The notes beneath the pieces are model-generated. The model was not told the origin of the DNA, did not search any database, and saw only the letters and a list, made by a program, of their open reading frames with translations. From Treponema sp. (lineage in GTDB: Bacteria > Spirochaetota > Spirochaetia > Treponematales > Treponemataceae): a stretch of DNA of 64,000 nt. The DNA lies in the NCBI GenBank assembly GCA_024682655.1, contig JAIKYZ010000109.1:1-64000 (forward strand). The letters run 5' to 3'. A program made the translations under genes and the position numbers. Below, piece by piece: positions 8,282-17,311 of the stretch (positions are counted from its first letter, which is position 1; every line of letters starts with the position of its first letter).

Positions 8282-9742
8282 ATGAAAAAAAGAATTTATT
8301 TATTATTGTCTTTACTTCTGGTATTTCTTATTTCATCTTGTTCTCATATTTTGGAAAATAGTACAGCAAAATTGGACGAAGTAGATGTAAATGAAGCTCT
8401 TAAAGAAAATGTAAGTAATGGAAAGTATGTTAACACTATTTTTGACTATGCAGGAAATACTGTTTTAAATACACAATCTAATTATTTTGATAATACTTTA
8501 GACTCAAATACAGTTATTAAATTGGACTTTACTCTAAATGTAGATGAGTCTTCTGTTTCTGATGCTATTGAGATTTATCAAATTGATACTTCTGCTTATG
8601 AAGCTGGAGACATTGCTCATGTGTATAAAAGAGGAGATAAATTAACTTATACTTCTTATGTACGTGATTCTTCAGTATATGTTTCAGTTAATCTTAAAGA
8701 TGTTTCTATGATTCAGCTTCTTATCAATCCAAGTTTAAAGGCTAAAAATGGTCAGCTTTTTGATTATGATAATGACTATGCCCAGGGTGAAACAAATGGG
8801 GATGATAGCTATTTTATCTATTATTCTGCCTCTACTTTTGATGAAAGTACAATTGGTGGTGTAGAAGCTAGAAGCATTTTTAATAAGGAATTAAATCTTA
8901 ATAATCTATCAATTTATGATGATTACATAACTTTTTCTTTTTCTGGTCTAGTTGAGGGTTTTTCAACTGATGAAATTGTTTCTGCTTTTAGTAGTAAATT
9001 AATTTTACAGAAATATACATCTTCAGGTTGGGCAGATGTTTCAACAGCAATTACTTATGAATCTTCTAAGATAAAAGTTACACCTGCTTCAATAGACCAT
9101 TCATGTGCGTATCGTGCAATAATTAATAATCCTAATGACCTTATTGTTACAGATTCTGTTTATGGTGATTATCGTTATTCCTATGATGCAAATGTAAAAA
9201 TGATAGTGGTATCATCTAGAATTGTTTTTCCTGCAGATGATGGCAGTGCATACGATCAGAGATTATTTGACAGTATTACACTTTCTATTGATAATCAGTA
9301 TAGAATAACTTCTTTTACTTATGAAATTTATGCCGCCAATCAAGCTTCAGCGTCAACAGATACAAATTATACTCATTTTGTAGGATTTGATGATCTTGCC
9401 TCTAATATTGTAATTTTAGATCAGAATAAAAAAGAAGTAAGTTTTGGAGAAATTAAGGAGACTGTTCTTTCCACTTCTTATATTGGTCCAAGTAGCGATC
9501 GGAAAACTTTTAATAGAAAAGTTACTTGTAAATTCGATAAACCTGTATTTGTAGGAAAATCTGCATATATTTACGCTAAACCTACTTTAGGTCTTCAATA
9601 TGTAAAACATGATGATGATGAGTGGATAAATGATTTTACATCTCCTCTGCGTGTAGCACTTGGTTATTCACAGGATCCAGATGATTTAATGGCAAATAAC
9701 AGTTGTAGATCTTTTCTTTTACTGGACCATTATGAAGATTAA
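8282..9742 (+). CDS. Lipoprotein, second of a paralogous pair
   Basis: 486 residues with a lipobox ending at C20 (FLISSC). It shares with the preceding lipoprotein the post-lipobox motif (SxILxNxxAxLxExDV), the Ig-like domain start (KLDFTLNVDESSVSDAI) and the KAKNGQLFDYDNDYAQGE motif, but is shorter. AAGGAGGT gives it the strongest ribosome-binding site of the three genes. A strong terminator follows at 9785-9827, so the operon is likely exported protein, lipoprotein 1, lipoprotein 2. Confidence 0.8.
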   Translation: MKKRIYLLLSLLLVFLISSCSHILENSTAKLDEVDVNEALKENVSNGKYVNTIFDYAGNTVLNTQSNYFDNTLDSNTVIKLDFTLNVDESSVSDAIEIYQIDTSAYEAGDIAHVYKRGDKLTYTSYVRDSSVYVSVNLKDVSMIQLLINPSLKAKNGQLFDYDNDYAQGETNGDDSYFIYYSASTFDESTIGGVEARSIFNKELNLNNLSIYDDYITFSFSGLVEGFSTDEIVSAFSSKLILQKYTSSGWADVSTAITYESSKIKVTPASIDHSCAYRAIINNPNDLIVTDSVYGDYRYSYDANVKMIVVSSRIVFPADDGSAYDQRLFDSITLSIDNQYRITSFTYEIYAANQASASTDTNYTHFVGFDDLASNIVILDQNKKEVSFGEIKETVLSTSYIGPSSDRKTFNRKVTCKFDKPVFVGKSAYIYAKPTLGLQYVKHDDDEWINDFTSPLRVALGYSQDPDDLMANNSCRSFLLLDHYED

Positions 9743-9784
9743 TTAATACTAATACTTTTATTATTCTAATAATTAAGTAATTTT

Positions 9785-9827
9785 AGGACTGACTAATAAT
9801 TTTGGTTTTATTAGTCAGTCCTTTTTA
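9785..9827 (+). terminator. Terminator of the lipoprotein operon
   Basis: AGGACTGACTAATAA (9785-9799) pairs perfectly over 15 bp with TTATTAGTCAGTCCT (9808-9822), followed by TTTTATTT. Confidence 0.93.
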
Positions 9828-9925
9828 TTTACTAGACAGTCTAAAATCATTATAATTTTTTTCAAAATCAAATATTTAGCAATTTTTTTCTTTAGGATAA
9901 TTTTTGCGAATGGAGTGTAGATACA

Positions 9926-11509
9926 ATGATTACATGGTCAAATGCCGATAAACTTGAAGCTTGGAAAAAACTTTTATCTTTAAAGGGTATGGTTTCTGTT
10001 GCAGATGAACTTTCATCTTCCACTGCAGTTGATAGAATTTCAAAATATTCTATTCCTATGGGAGCAGGTCTTTCTTACAATTATGCAGCAAAAGAAGTAA
10101 ATGAACAGATTTTAAAAACTCTGTCAGACTTAGCAGAAGAAAGTCAGCTTGTAGAAAAGTATCAGGATTTACTTAATGGTTCTGTAATCAACACTGGCGA
10201 AAAAAGAATGGTTTTACATCAGCTTACTCGCGGTCAGTTGGGAAAGGATGTTATTGCTGACGGTGTAAATAAACGTGAATTTTACATTAATGAAGTAAAA
10301 AGAATTGCAGAATTTGCAGACCAGGTTCATTCTGGAAAAATTGTAAACGAAAAGGGCGAAAAATATACCAGCGTTTGTCAGATTGGTATTGGTGGTTCAG
10401 ATTTAGGTCCACGTGCTATGTACCTTGCTTTAGAAAACTGGGCTAAGAAAAATAATACTTTTAAGATGGAAGCACATTTTATTTCAAATGTTGATCCTGA
10501 TGATGCTGCCTCTGTATTAAAATCCCTTGATATTTCTAAAACAATTTTTATTCTTGTTTCAAAATCTGGAACAACTTTGGAAACTCTTACAAATGAATCT
10601 TTTGTAAAAAATTATATTAAAGCTGCCGGTTGTGATGCTTCTAAACACATGATTGCAGTTACTTCAGAAACTTCTCCATTGGCTCATAATCCAGCCTACA
10701 TGAAAGCATTCTATATGGACGATTTTATTGGTGGTCGTTATTCTTCAACTTCCGGGGTAGGTGGAGCAATTCTTTCCCTTGCCTTTGGTCCTAAGGTTTT
10801 CCAGGAATTCCTTGATGGCGCCAGCGAAGAAGATAAATTAGCTTTGAATAAAGATATCTTAAAGAACCCAGCCTTAATGGACGCTTTAATTGGTGTTTAC
10901 GAAAGAAATGTTCAGGAATATCCTGCAACTGCAATTCTTCCTTATTCTCAGGCACTTTCACGTTTCCCAGCACATTTACAGCAGCTTGATATGGAATCTA
11001 ACGGAAAATCTGTAAACCGCTTTGGAGAAAAAATTGATTATGTAACTGGTCCTGTAATTTTTGGTGAACCAGGAACAAATGGTCAGCATTCTTTCTACCA
11101 GTTATTACATCAGGGAACAGATATCCTTCCATTACAGTTTATTGCCTTCCAGGAAAATCAGACTGGCGAAGATGTTGTAATTGAAGATTCTACAAGTCAG
11201 AAAAAACTCTGTGCAAATGTTGTTGCTCAGATTGTTGCTTTTGCTTGTGGTAAAGAAGATGCAGATCCAAATAAATCTTTTGCAGGAAACAGACCTTCAA
11301 GCTTGATTTACGGTAAATCACTTTGTCCTAAATCTTTGGGAGCTTTACTTGCTCACTACGAAAATAAAGTTATGTTCCAGGGTTTTGTATGGAACATCAA
11401 CTCTTTTGACCAGGAAGGTGTACAGTTGGGTAAAAAATTGGCAAAGACCGTACTTTCTGGAAACATGGAAGGTGCCTTAAAAGCTTATGCTTCTTTGTTA
11501 ATTAAATAA
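9926..11509 (+). CDS. pgi: Glucose-6-phosphate isomerase
   Basis: Interconverts glucose 6-phosphate and fructose 6-phosphate in glycolysis, in the cytoplasm. 527 residues; contains IGGSDLGPRAMYLALE, the signature DDFIGGRYSSTSGVGG, and EPGTNGQHSFYQLLHQG with the catalytic glutamate and histidine. The ATG is preceded by GGAG. It is transcribed alone, between two strong terminators (9785-9827 and 11535-11577). Confidence 0.97.
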   Translation: MITWSNADKLEAWKKLLSLKGMVSVADELSSSTAVDRISKYSIPMGAGLSYNYAAKEVNEQILKTLSDLAEESQLVEKYQDLLNGSVINTGEKRMVLHQLTRGQLGKDVIADGVNKREFYINEVKRIAEFADQVHSGKIVNEKGEKYTSVCQIGIGGSDLGPRAMYLALENWAKKNNTFKMEAHFISNVDPDDAASVLKSLDISKTIFILVSKSGTTLETLTNESFVKNYIKAAGCDASKHMIAVTSETSPLAHNPAYMKAFYMDDFIGGRYSSTSGVGGAILSLAFGPKVFQEFLDGASEEDKLALNKDILKNPALMDALIGVYERNVQEYPATAILPYSQALSRFPAHLQQLDMESNGKSVNRFGEKIDYVTGPVIFGEPGTNGQHSFYQLLHQGTDILPLQFIAFQENQTGEDVVIEDSTSQKKLCANVVAQIVAFACGKEDADPNKSFAGNRPSSLIYGKSLCPKSLGALLAHYENKVMFQGFVWNINSFDQEGVQLGKKLAKTVLSGNMEGALKAYASLLIK

Positions 11510-11534
11510 ATCTGCTGATTTTTAGGTAAAATAG

Positions 11535-11577
11535 AAAATCCACAGGGGACTTTTTTAGTTTTCTGTGGATTTTTTTT
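11535..11577 (+). terminator. Terminator of pgi
   Basis: AAAATCCACAG (11535-11545) pairs with CTGTGGATTTT (11563-11573), followed by further T. Confidence 0.9.
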
Positions 11578-11595
11578 GTCTTTTGCCCAGGATAA

Positions 11596-11610
11596 TTGCA
11601 TTTTATGCAA
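11596..11610. promoter_or_regulatory. Candidate ARG box 1 upstream of the argR-like gene
   Basis: TTGCATTTTATGCAA: perfect 6-bp arms around a 3-bp centre, AT-rich as expected for ArgR/AhrC sites. It lies about 31 bp (three helical turns) from the second candidate at 11627-11642. The match to known ARG boxes is only approximate. Confidence 0.5.
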
Positions 11611-11626
11611 AAAAACTGTATATTTC

Positions 11627-11642
11627 TTGTATAAATATGCAA
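11627..11642. promoter_or_regulatory. Candidate ARG box 2 upstream of the argR-like gene
   Basis: TTGTATAAATATGCAA: imperfect inverted repeat related to box 1, overlapping a TATAAA that could be the -10 element. This arrangement fits autorepression by an ArgR hexamer bridging paired boxes. Confidence 0.5.
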
Positions 11643-11663
11643 AAAAACTTGCGGAGTTTTAAA

Positions 11664-12134
11664 ATGAAAGAAAGACAATCACGCCTTAAGGCAATTAAAA
11701 ATTTAATCAAGAATAATACAATCGAAAGTCAGGATGAATTGCTTTCTCTTTTACAGAATGAAGGTTTTGATGTAACTCAGGCAACTTTAAGCCGTGATTT
11801 AAAACTTTTAAAAGTTGGAAAAGTTCCAGATGGAAAGTCAGGTTATATGTATGCCCTGCCTGGGGATGATGAAAATGGCGAAAACGAAGCAATTTATGTT
11901 ATGGATTTTTTGCGGGGTTATGTAAGCATTGATTTTAGTGGAAATATTGTTGTAATTAAAACTTTCTCGGGTCATGCTAATACTGTTTGTAATGCCCTTG
12001 ATAATCTTAATCTTGATGAAGTCTTGGGAACTGTTGCCGGCGATAACTGTATGTTTGCCTGCCTTAAAGAAGATGTTACTCACGAAGCTTTTATAGAAAC
12101 ACTCAAAAAACACTTACCTGGAATAGAAATCTAA
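11664..12134 (+). CDS. argR: Arginine repressor family regulator
   Basis: About 156 residues. The N-terminal winged helix (KERQSRLKAIKNLIKNNTIE, then LLQNEGFDVTQATLSRDLKLL) is the ArgR DNA-binding signature; the C-terminal half has VIKTFSGHANTVCNALD and GTVAGDNCMFACL, the arginine-binding and hexamer-forming part with the conserved GD. It binds arginine and represses synthesis or activates use of arginine. The start at 11664 fits family length and has GGAG upstream; a longer frame from 11565 runs through the operator region and the pgi terminator and is not credible. No arginine genes lie in the window. Confidence 0.92.
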   Translation: MKERQSRLKAIKNLIKNNTIESQDELLSLLQNEGFDVTQATLSRDLKLLKVGKVPDGKSGYMYALPGDDENGENEAIYVMDFLRGYVSIDFSGNIVVIKTFSGHANTVCNALDNLNLDEVLGTVAGDNCMFACLKEDVTHEAFIETLKKHLPGIEI

Positions 12135-12194
12135 GTTTGTCTAATTTTTTGTTAACAGGTTTCATATTTTAATAAAATCCATTAAAGTAATGGT

Positions 12195-13508
12195 ATGCAA
12201 TTTACAAGTACTAGAAATTCTAAATTATCGGTGAAGTTTTCTCAGGCAGTTAAATCTTGTATTCCAGAAGACGGGGGAGTTTATGTACCATCTCCAGATG
12301 CAATTTATGATTTACGACGCTGGATTTATTATATAAACGAAGAAACCTCCTTTTCTTCAATTGCAGGAACTTTAACTTCTGCTTTTATGCAGGATGAAAT
12401 ATCTCCAATTCTCTGTGAAACTATTGCGACCACAGCCTTTCCTTTTAAACCAAATGTAAAGCAATTAGATAAAAACCTTTTCCAGATGGAATTATTTAAT
12501 GGCTACACAGGTTGTTATCGTGATTTTGGAGTTTCTTATCTTTGTTCATATTTGGAAACAACTCAGCAATTGTACGGTGGTTCTACACTTTTCCTTGATT
12601 ACACAAGTGGAGAATTAGGTTCTTTGCTGTGCAATGTTTTACGCAATAAAAAGCACATAAAAGCAGTAATTCTTTACAGAAAGGGTACAGTTCGTGGAAT
12701 TTCTAAAGAAGATTTAATTTTTAATGGTGGAAATATTCTTCCAATAGAAATTGACGCTTCGGAAAGTCAGATAAAAGAAATGCTCAGACAGGTATTCGCG
12801 GACAAAGAATTTGTAAAAGAAAATAATATTTCTGTTGCAAATACTACAAATGTCTGCAGATTGATGTCTCAGGTTTTTTACTATCCTTATTCTTTTGCTC
12901 AGATTAAAAATAAAATTGACGGCGAAATTTATTACGCTTCGGACGCTGGAAATTATTCTACTTTGATGTCTGGACTTTACAGCTGGCGTTTTGCTTTACC
13001 AGTAAATGGTTTTTACATGCCTGCTACTTCTGCCTTGAGTTGTGATCTTCAGGGAAATCCTAAAGTTCTTGATTCTTTTGTAGATCTTTCAAAAAGAGAT
13101 GAATCTAATCCTGTTGATCCTGCTAATCTTGAAAGACTGGAAAATTTCTTTAGCTTGAATGGAATTATGATGCGTAATTTTGTTTTCCCTGTAGAAGTTG
13201 ATGAAAAAGCAAGGGAAAAGGCTGCTAAAGAACTTTACATGAAATATGGCGTTTTTGCTGACCGGGCAACTGCCAGTGCTTATGCTTCTGTTATAAATGA
13301 TGCCGAAGAAATTTATGATGAAAATGGAGCTGTAGTTTTAATTTCTCAAAATCATCCCTCTTTAGATGCTGATTATTGCCGACATGTTTTGGGACAGGTT
13401 CCTTCAATGCCAGACAATGTAAAAGAAAGTTTAATTCCTCTTGAATTAAATAAGGCTCCATTAACGAGCGCAGAAGAAATTAAGAACTTAATCAAAAATA
13501 CCTTTTAA
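12195..13508 (+). CDS. Threonine synthase homologue without the PLP lysine
   Basis: 437 residues, co-linear with type I threonine synthase: N-terminal MQFTSTRN and EDGGVYVP, the cofactor region, TSGELGSL in place of the usual TSGDTGSA, ANTTNVCRLMSQVFYY in place of NSINWxR-QxxYY, and SDAGNYSTLMSGLYSWRFALPV in place of the SGNFGN phosphate-binding loop (shortened here). The lysine that forms the Schiff base, normally in FKDF, is an arginine: R109 in CYRDFG (codon CGT, 12519-12521). Without it the enzyme should not make threonine by the known mechanism. The frame is long and intact, so this looks like a conserved pseudoenzyme with another role. No Shine-Dalgarno sequence is evident. It follows argR at a 60-bp spacing. 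Confidence 0.85.
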   Translation: MQFTSTRNSKLSVKFSQAVKSCIPEDGGVYVPSPDAIYDLRRWIYYINEETSFSSIAGTLTSAFMQDEISPILCETIATTAFPFKPNVKQLDKNLFQMELFNGYTGCYRDFGVSYLCSYLETTQQLYGGSTLFLDYTSGELGSLLCNVLRNKKHIKAVILYRKGTVRGISKEDLIFNGGNILPIEIDASESQIKEMLRQVFADKEFVKENNISVANTTNVCRLMSQVFYYPYSFAQIKNKIDGEIYYASDAGNYSTLMSGLYSWRFALPVNGFYMPATSALSCDLQGNPKVLDSFVDLSKRDESNPVDPANLERLENFFSLNGIMMRNFVFPVEVDEKAREKAAKELYMKYGVFADRATASAYASVINDAEEIYDENGAVVLISQNHPSLDADYCRHVLGQVPSMPDNVKESLIPLELNKAPLTSAEEIKNLIKNTF

Positions 13509-13515
13509 AATAAAA

Positions 13516-13554
13516 AAAACTTAGCCAGCTTTTTAATTAAGTCAGCTAAGTTTT
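13516..13554. terminator. Bidirectional terminator between converging genes
   Basis: AAAACTTAGC (13516-13525) pairs with GCTAAGTTTT (13545-13554), with T-rich sequence after it on the plus strand and an A run before it, so it can serve both the threonine synthase homologue and the GH13 gene. Confidence 0.75.
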
Positions 13555-13594
13555 ATTTTAAGCTTTAGAATTACTAAGATAGTTCAGAAATTTT

Positions 13595-16500
13595 TTATTT
13601 TATTTCCTTACTCTTTTTATTTGCCTTTGCTTTTTTACTGTCGCTTTTTACAGATTTTTTAGCAGTCGAAGTTTTTTTGCTTGTTTTTGCAAAGACTTTC
13701 TTTTCTGATTTTTTAACAGTCTTTTTGACAGTTTTTTTACTTTCTTTAGGGGCAAACTCTTTAAGGAATAAATCGCATTTATAGGCTGCCTTTAATTTTG
13801 CTGCAAATAAATCTTTATGGAGTTTAGAAATTGCTTCTGCCTTTGAATCTTTTGCATTTAATTTCATAAAGAGAATTATAGTATTCAAATTTTCTTCTAT
13901 GATTTCTTTATTAAACCAGCGGACATTATCAAAGTTGTTGGCCCCGGAAAGTTTGTAAGCGTAAGGGCTTTGAACTAATAATTCAACAATTTTGTAAGCA
14001 AGGGCTTTTTCTTCTTTTGGTAATTTTTCGCTGCAAGAATAAGAAGCCAAAAGGAGATTCTTTCTTAAAAATCCCTTTAGATCTGCTTTTAGATATTGAT
14101 TAATTTTACGGCCTAAATTCCACTTACTTGCCAAACCATTTTCAGCATATTCTGCAGAAATTGCCCAGGCTTGCAGGGACAGTCCTAATTTTGGATTTGC
14201 TCCAAGCATCAAAAGTGCAAATTCTTCTGTATCAGCCTTCATTAATGCTTTTTGTAAATCTTTTGGGGCCTTTGGCATTTTTGAATTGTGAATTTTTACA
14301 AGTTTCTTTACACGATTTTTATAAAGGGCGAATTGTTTTTCTGGACTTGAAAGTTTTGTGATAGAAGAATCCAAGTTGCTGAATCTCTGGGCTGTTTTAT
14401 AAAAGGCCAGACCACTTTTTTCTGCCTGTGCAAAGATTTTATTGATTTTTGCCATATCAACAGTGACAACTTCTTTTTTAGACTTACCCTTAGCCTCTTT
14501 CTTTTCCTTATTTTGATTTTTATCTTCTTTACTTATGCCAGTAAATTCTTCAACGATTGGAATTAAAGCTTCTTTTGCAAAAACTTCGAAATCTTTGTAG
14601 AGATCTTTATAAATTAATTCCTGCCAGGCTGTTTCAATATCATCACAACCGGCCCCGTTCAAAAATTCGCACAAGATTTTATAGCGATGGTCTGCCTCGT
14701 CGCTTACCTGCTGAACATTTAAGAATACCTGATATTCAAAGCCGTTCAACATAATGTAAAGTCCATTCTGGCAGATTTCTGAAGATTTTCTGATAAACCA
14801 CTGTCTGCTTCTGTGTTCCTGGAAAATACAATATTTATCGTCCTCGGCGCTTAAATTTAAGCCCTGGGCAATAGATTTATTTTCCATTACAACTTCGTCG
14901 CCATTTCCTGTGTGAACTGCATAAGGATCAGAGAATTTAATCCATCCGTGAGCCTGATCATATTTATTGTTATAAAAAACAATTGCTCTTTCTTTTCCAC
15001 AACCATTTGAATAGGCAAAAACATTTTCGTTTACATGTCCGTCCTGCCATAAATCATAGAAGAGGAAGTTATCTACCCCGGAGAAGAGGTAACGTTTTTT
15101 CATAAGTGGGAATATATCGTGCCAGTGTCGGTCTACAAGATACTGACTTGGTTTTTCGTCTTTATAGGCTTTTGTATATTCCATTCCATATTTTTCTGTA
15201 AAGCCTTCAATCTGTCCGTGACCAAACATTGGAAGTCCTGGCATTGTAATCATCAAAGTACAAACACCAAAATATTTATCTCCATCTCCAAATTGAGCAA
15301 TGGCGGTTTCTTCGTCAGGATTGTTCATAAAGTTTACATAGCGTTTTAATACCTGAGGATCAAAAGTAATGGTGTTCTTTACTGTTTCCCTGTACTTTTG
15401 GTTTTGTTCCTTTTTCAACATATTCATAAAGGCTGAATTGTAAACTCTGTGCATTCCTAAAGTTCTAACAAAGTAGCCTTCCATCATCCAAAAGGCTTCG
15501 GCTAATAAAAGGGTGTCAGGGCATTCCTGGGCAACTCTGTCTACAACTTCTCTCCAGAATTCTTCTGGGATTGCGTCGTTAAATTCCTGAGTTGAAAGTC
15601 CTGTTTCGGATCTTGTTGCAATATCTCCACCATGTCCTGGTTCTGGATACCAAAGTCTTCTGATTGATTTTTTTGCCAGAACCATTGCGGCATCAAAGCG
15701 GATAATTGGGAAATTCTGGGCAACATGTAAGATTTCCTGAATTACTGCTTCCCGGGCCTGAGGATTTAAAAAATCAATCTGGGCTGTATCATTCCAAGGA
15801 AGGCCTGTACCGTCATTTCCATGGTAGATATAACGGGTATCTCCACTTTGATTATCAACTCTCTTAAAGACAACGGCACAGTCATCTTTTGAGTAATAAT
15901 GGTCTTCCAGGTAAATTGAAACTCTTGAATCTTGAGAAAGGTTTTCGCCATTAAAAGAATACTGAGGGAATGGATTATCTCTTCTTTGAATAAAAAGATC
16001 TGGTCTGTTGATTACCCAGTCTCCGTCCATTCCAGTATGATTTGGAACCATATCTGAAGCAAGTCTAATTCCCCTTTGCCAGAGTCTGTTTCTAAGATTA
16101 GCAAGGGCATCCCAGCCACCAATATTTTGAGCAATATTATAATCGTAGAGGGAATAAGCTGAGGCTGCTGCTTCTGGATTTCCACACTTTTGTTTAATTC
16201 TTTTTGAAGCCTTAGAACGTTCCCAAAGTCCAATAAGCCAAAGTCCGGTAAAACCTTGGTCCCTTAATTTATCAAGTTCTGGGTCTGGAATCTGGTCCAG
16301 TCTGGTGATTGAATAACCGTATTCTTTTGTCAGCTGATCAAGCCATACAAGTACAGTTTTTGCCATCAAAATAACATTTGGCATCCATTCACTGTCCGAA
16401 CTAAAACGTTCATATTCATTCATCAGATTTTCAAAACTGTAAGGAGATAAATCCGGGCCGTCAAATGCAGGATTTCCCCCAGAAAGAGATGCCCAGGCTG

Positions 16501-17284
16501 CTTTATTTTCTTCTGCAATTGCATCCATTCCCGCTAAGATTCTTTTTAGCCATTCTCCAAGGAATTCTGCCCAGTGTTTCTGGATATATTCCAGCTGGCC
16601 TTTTAAATCTTCTGGGGAAAATAAAACCGGTTCCCTTAAAAGATTAATCAGGTCGTGGTCAAAAGGTCCAAAGGTTGGCTGACTCTTTGAATATTTTTGG
16701 ATTTGAGCCCAGCTTTTATTGTAAAGTGGATTTTTAGCCAATTCCTTATCATCAAACAAAAGGGAAAAAGGTTTAAAAGCAGGGTTTTCGTTAGCAAGAT
16801 GTAAAAGGATTAATTCTTCAAGAGTCTGTTCCCTGTTAGAACGCTGGGTATTTGTTCCAGGATCTAAAGAAACTCTTTCTAAATATTCAATTGCGGTAGT
16901 TTTTTCCTTGTAAACTTCAACCGGTGGAAATTCTTTTATAAAGTCTAAAAGAAGGGAATCAACTTTTTCTTTTGTATTTTCTTTGTCCAATTGGGAGAGC
17001 AAATCAGTCATAAAAGTCTGAACTTTATTGCGACGGTAAAGCATACAAACGTAATGTAAAATCTCATCAATCAAACCCATTGCATTTAATTGGCCGGCAG
17101 ATACTTTTTTATTTTTATCACCAGTTTGAGTTTCTATGTAGTTGTTAAATAAAAGCTGAAAATCGCGGACGTTTTTCATGTTGGCAAAAACTACATTTCC
17201 ACTTGATGCAAACAAGCCCTGATTAAAGTCACATAAGTCTCTAACTTTTTTTGAGATATGAAATTCGTTGTATGATAGCTTCAT
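13595..17284 (-). CDS. Very large GH13 family glycosidase or transglycosidase with a lysine-rich tail
   Basis: 1229 residues without a signal peptide, so probably cytoplasmic. Residues 1-300 are a helical region I do not recognise. Residues about 305-700 are a GH13 barrel: DMVPNH (411-416), nucleophile D531 in IIRFDAA, acid/base E596 in LLLAEAFW, and D657 in FMNNPDEE. The histidine that normally precedes this last aspartate is a proline (NPD instead of NHD), so substrate binding differs from ordinary amylases. A beta-rich C domain follows (to about 880), then a helical part, and the last 50 residues contain 22 lysines. It lies 27 bp after malQ on the same strand, which suggests joint work on maltodextrins or glycogen. 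The exact specificity cannot be read from the sequence. Confidence 0.85.
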   Translation of the reverse strand: MKLSYNEFHISKKVRDLCDFNQGLFASSGNVVFANMKNVRDFQLLFNNYIETQTGDKNKKVSAGQLNAMGLIDEILHYVCMLYRRNKVQTFMTDLLSQLDKENTKEKVDSLLLDFIKEFPPVEVYKEKTTAIEYLERVSLDPGTNTQRSNREQTLEELILLHLANENPAFKPFSLLFDDKELAKNPLYNKSWAQIQKYSKSQPTFGPFDHDLINLLREPVLFSPEDLKGQLEYIQKHWAEFLGEWLKRILAGMDAIAEENKAAWASLSGGNPAFDGPDLSPYSFENLMNEYERFSSDSEWMPNVILMAKTVLVWLDQLTKEYGYSITRLDQIPDPELDKLRDQGFTGLWLIGLWERSKASKRIKQKCGNPEAAASAYSLYDYNIAQNIGGWDALANLRNRLWQRGIRLASDMVPNHTGMDGDWVINRPDLFIQRRDNPFPQYSFNGENLSQDSRVSIYLEDHYYSKDDCAVVFKRVDNQSGDTRYIYHGNDGTGLPWNDTAQIDFLNPQAREAVIQEILHVAQNFPIIRFDAAMVLAKKSIRRLWYPEPGHGGDIATRSETGLSTQEFNDAIPEEFWREVVDRVAQECPDTLLLAEAFWMMEGYFVRTLGMHRVYNSAFMNMLKKEQNQKYRETVKNTITFDPQVLKRYVNFMNNPDEETAIAQFGDGDKYFGVCTLMITMPGLPMFGHGQIEGFTEKYGMEYTKAYKDEKPSQYLVDRHWHDIFPLMKKRYLFSGVDNFLFYDLWQDGHVNENVFAYSNGCGKERAIVFYNNKYDQAHGWIKFSDPYAVHTGNGDEVVMENKSIAQGLNLSAEDDKYCIFQEHRSRQWFIRKSSEICQNGLYIMLNGFEYQVFLNVQQVSDEADHRYKILCEFLNGAGCDDIETAWQELIYKDLYKDFEVFAKEALIPIVEEFTGISKEDKNQNKEKKEAKGKSKKEVVTVDMAKINKIFAQAEKSGLAFYKTAQRFSNLDSSITKLSSPEKQFALYKNRVKKLVKIHNSKMPKAPKDLQKALMKADTEEFALLMLGANPKLGLSLQAWAISAEYAENGLASKWNLGRKINQYLKADLKGFLRKNLLLASYSCSEKLPKEEKALAYKIVELLVQSPYAYKLSGANNFDNVRWFNKEIIEENLNTIILFMKLNAKDSKAEAISKLHKDLFAAKLKAAYKCDLFLKEFAPKESKKTVKKTVKKSEKKVFAKTSKKTSTAKKSVKSDSKKAKANKKSKEIK

Positions 17285-17311
17285 TATTTTAGTAATTAAT
17301 CAAAAAGATGA

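Noticed and set aside
11565-11663. Longer N-terminus for the arginine repressor
   Set aside because: It would be translated from the pgi terminator and the operator region, and ArgR proteins start at the later ATG, which has a ribosome-binding sequence.
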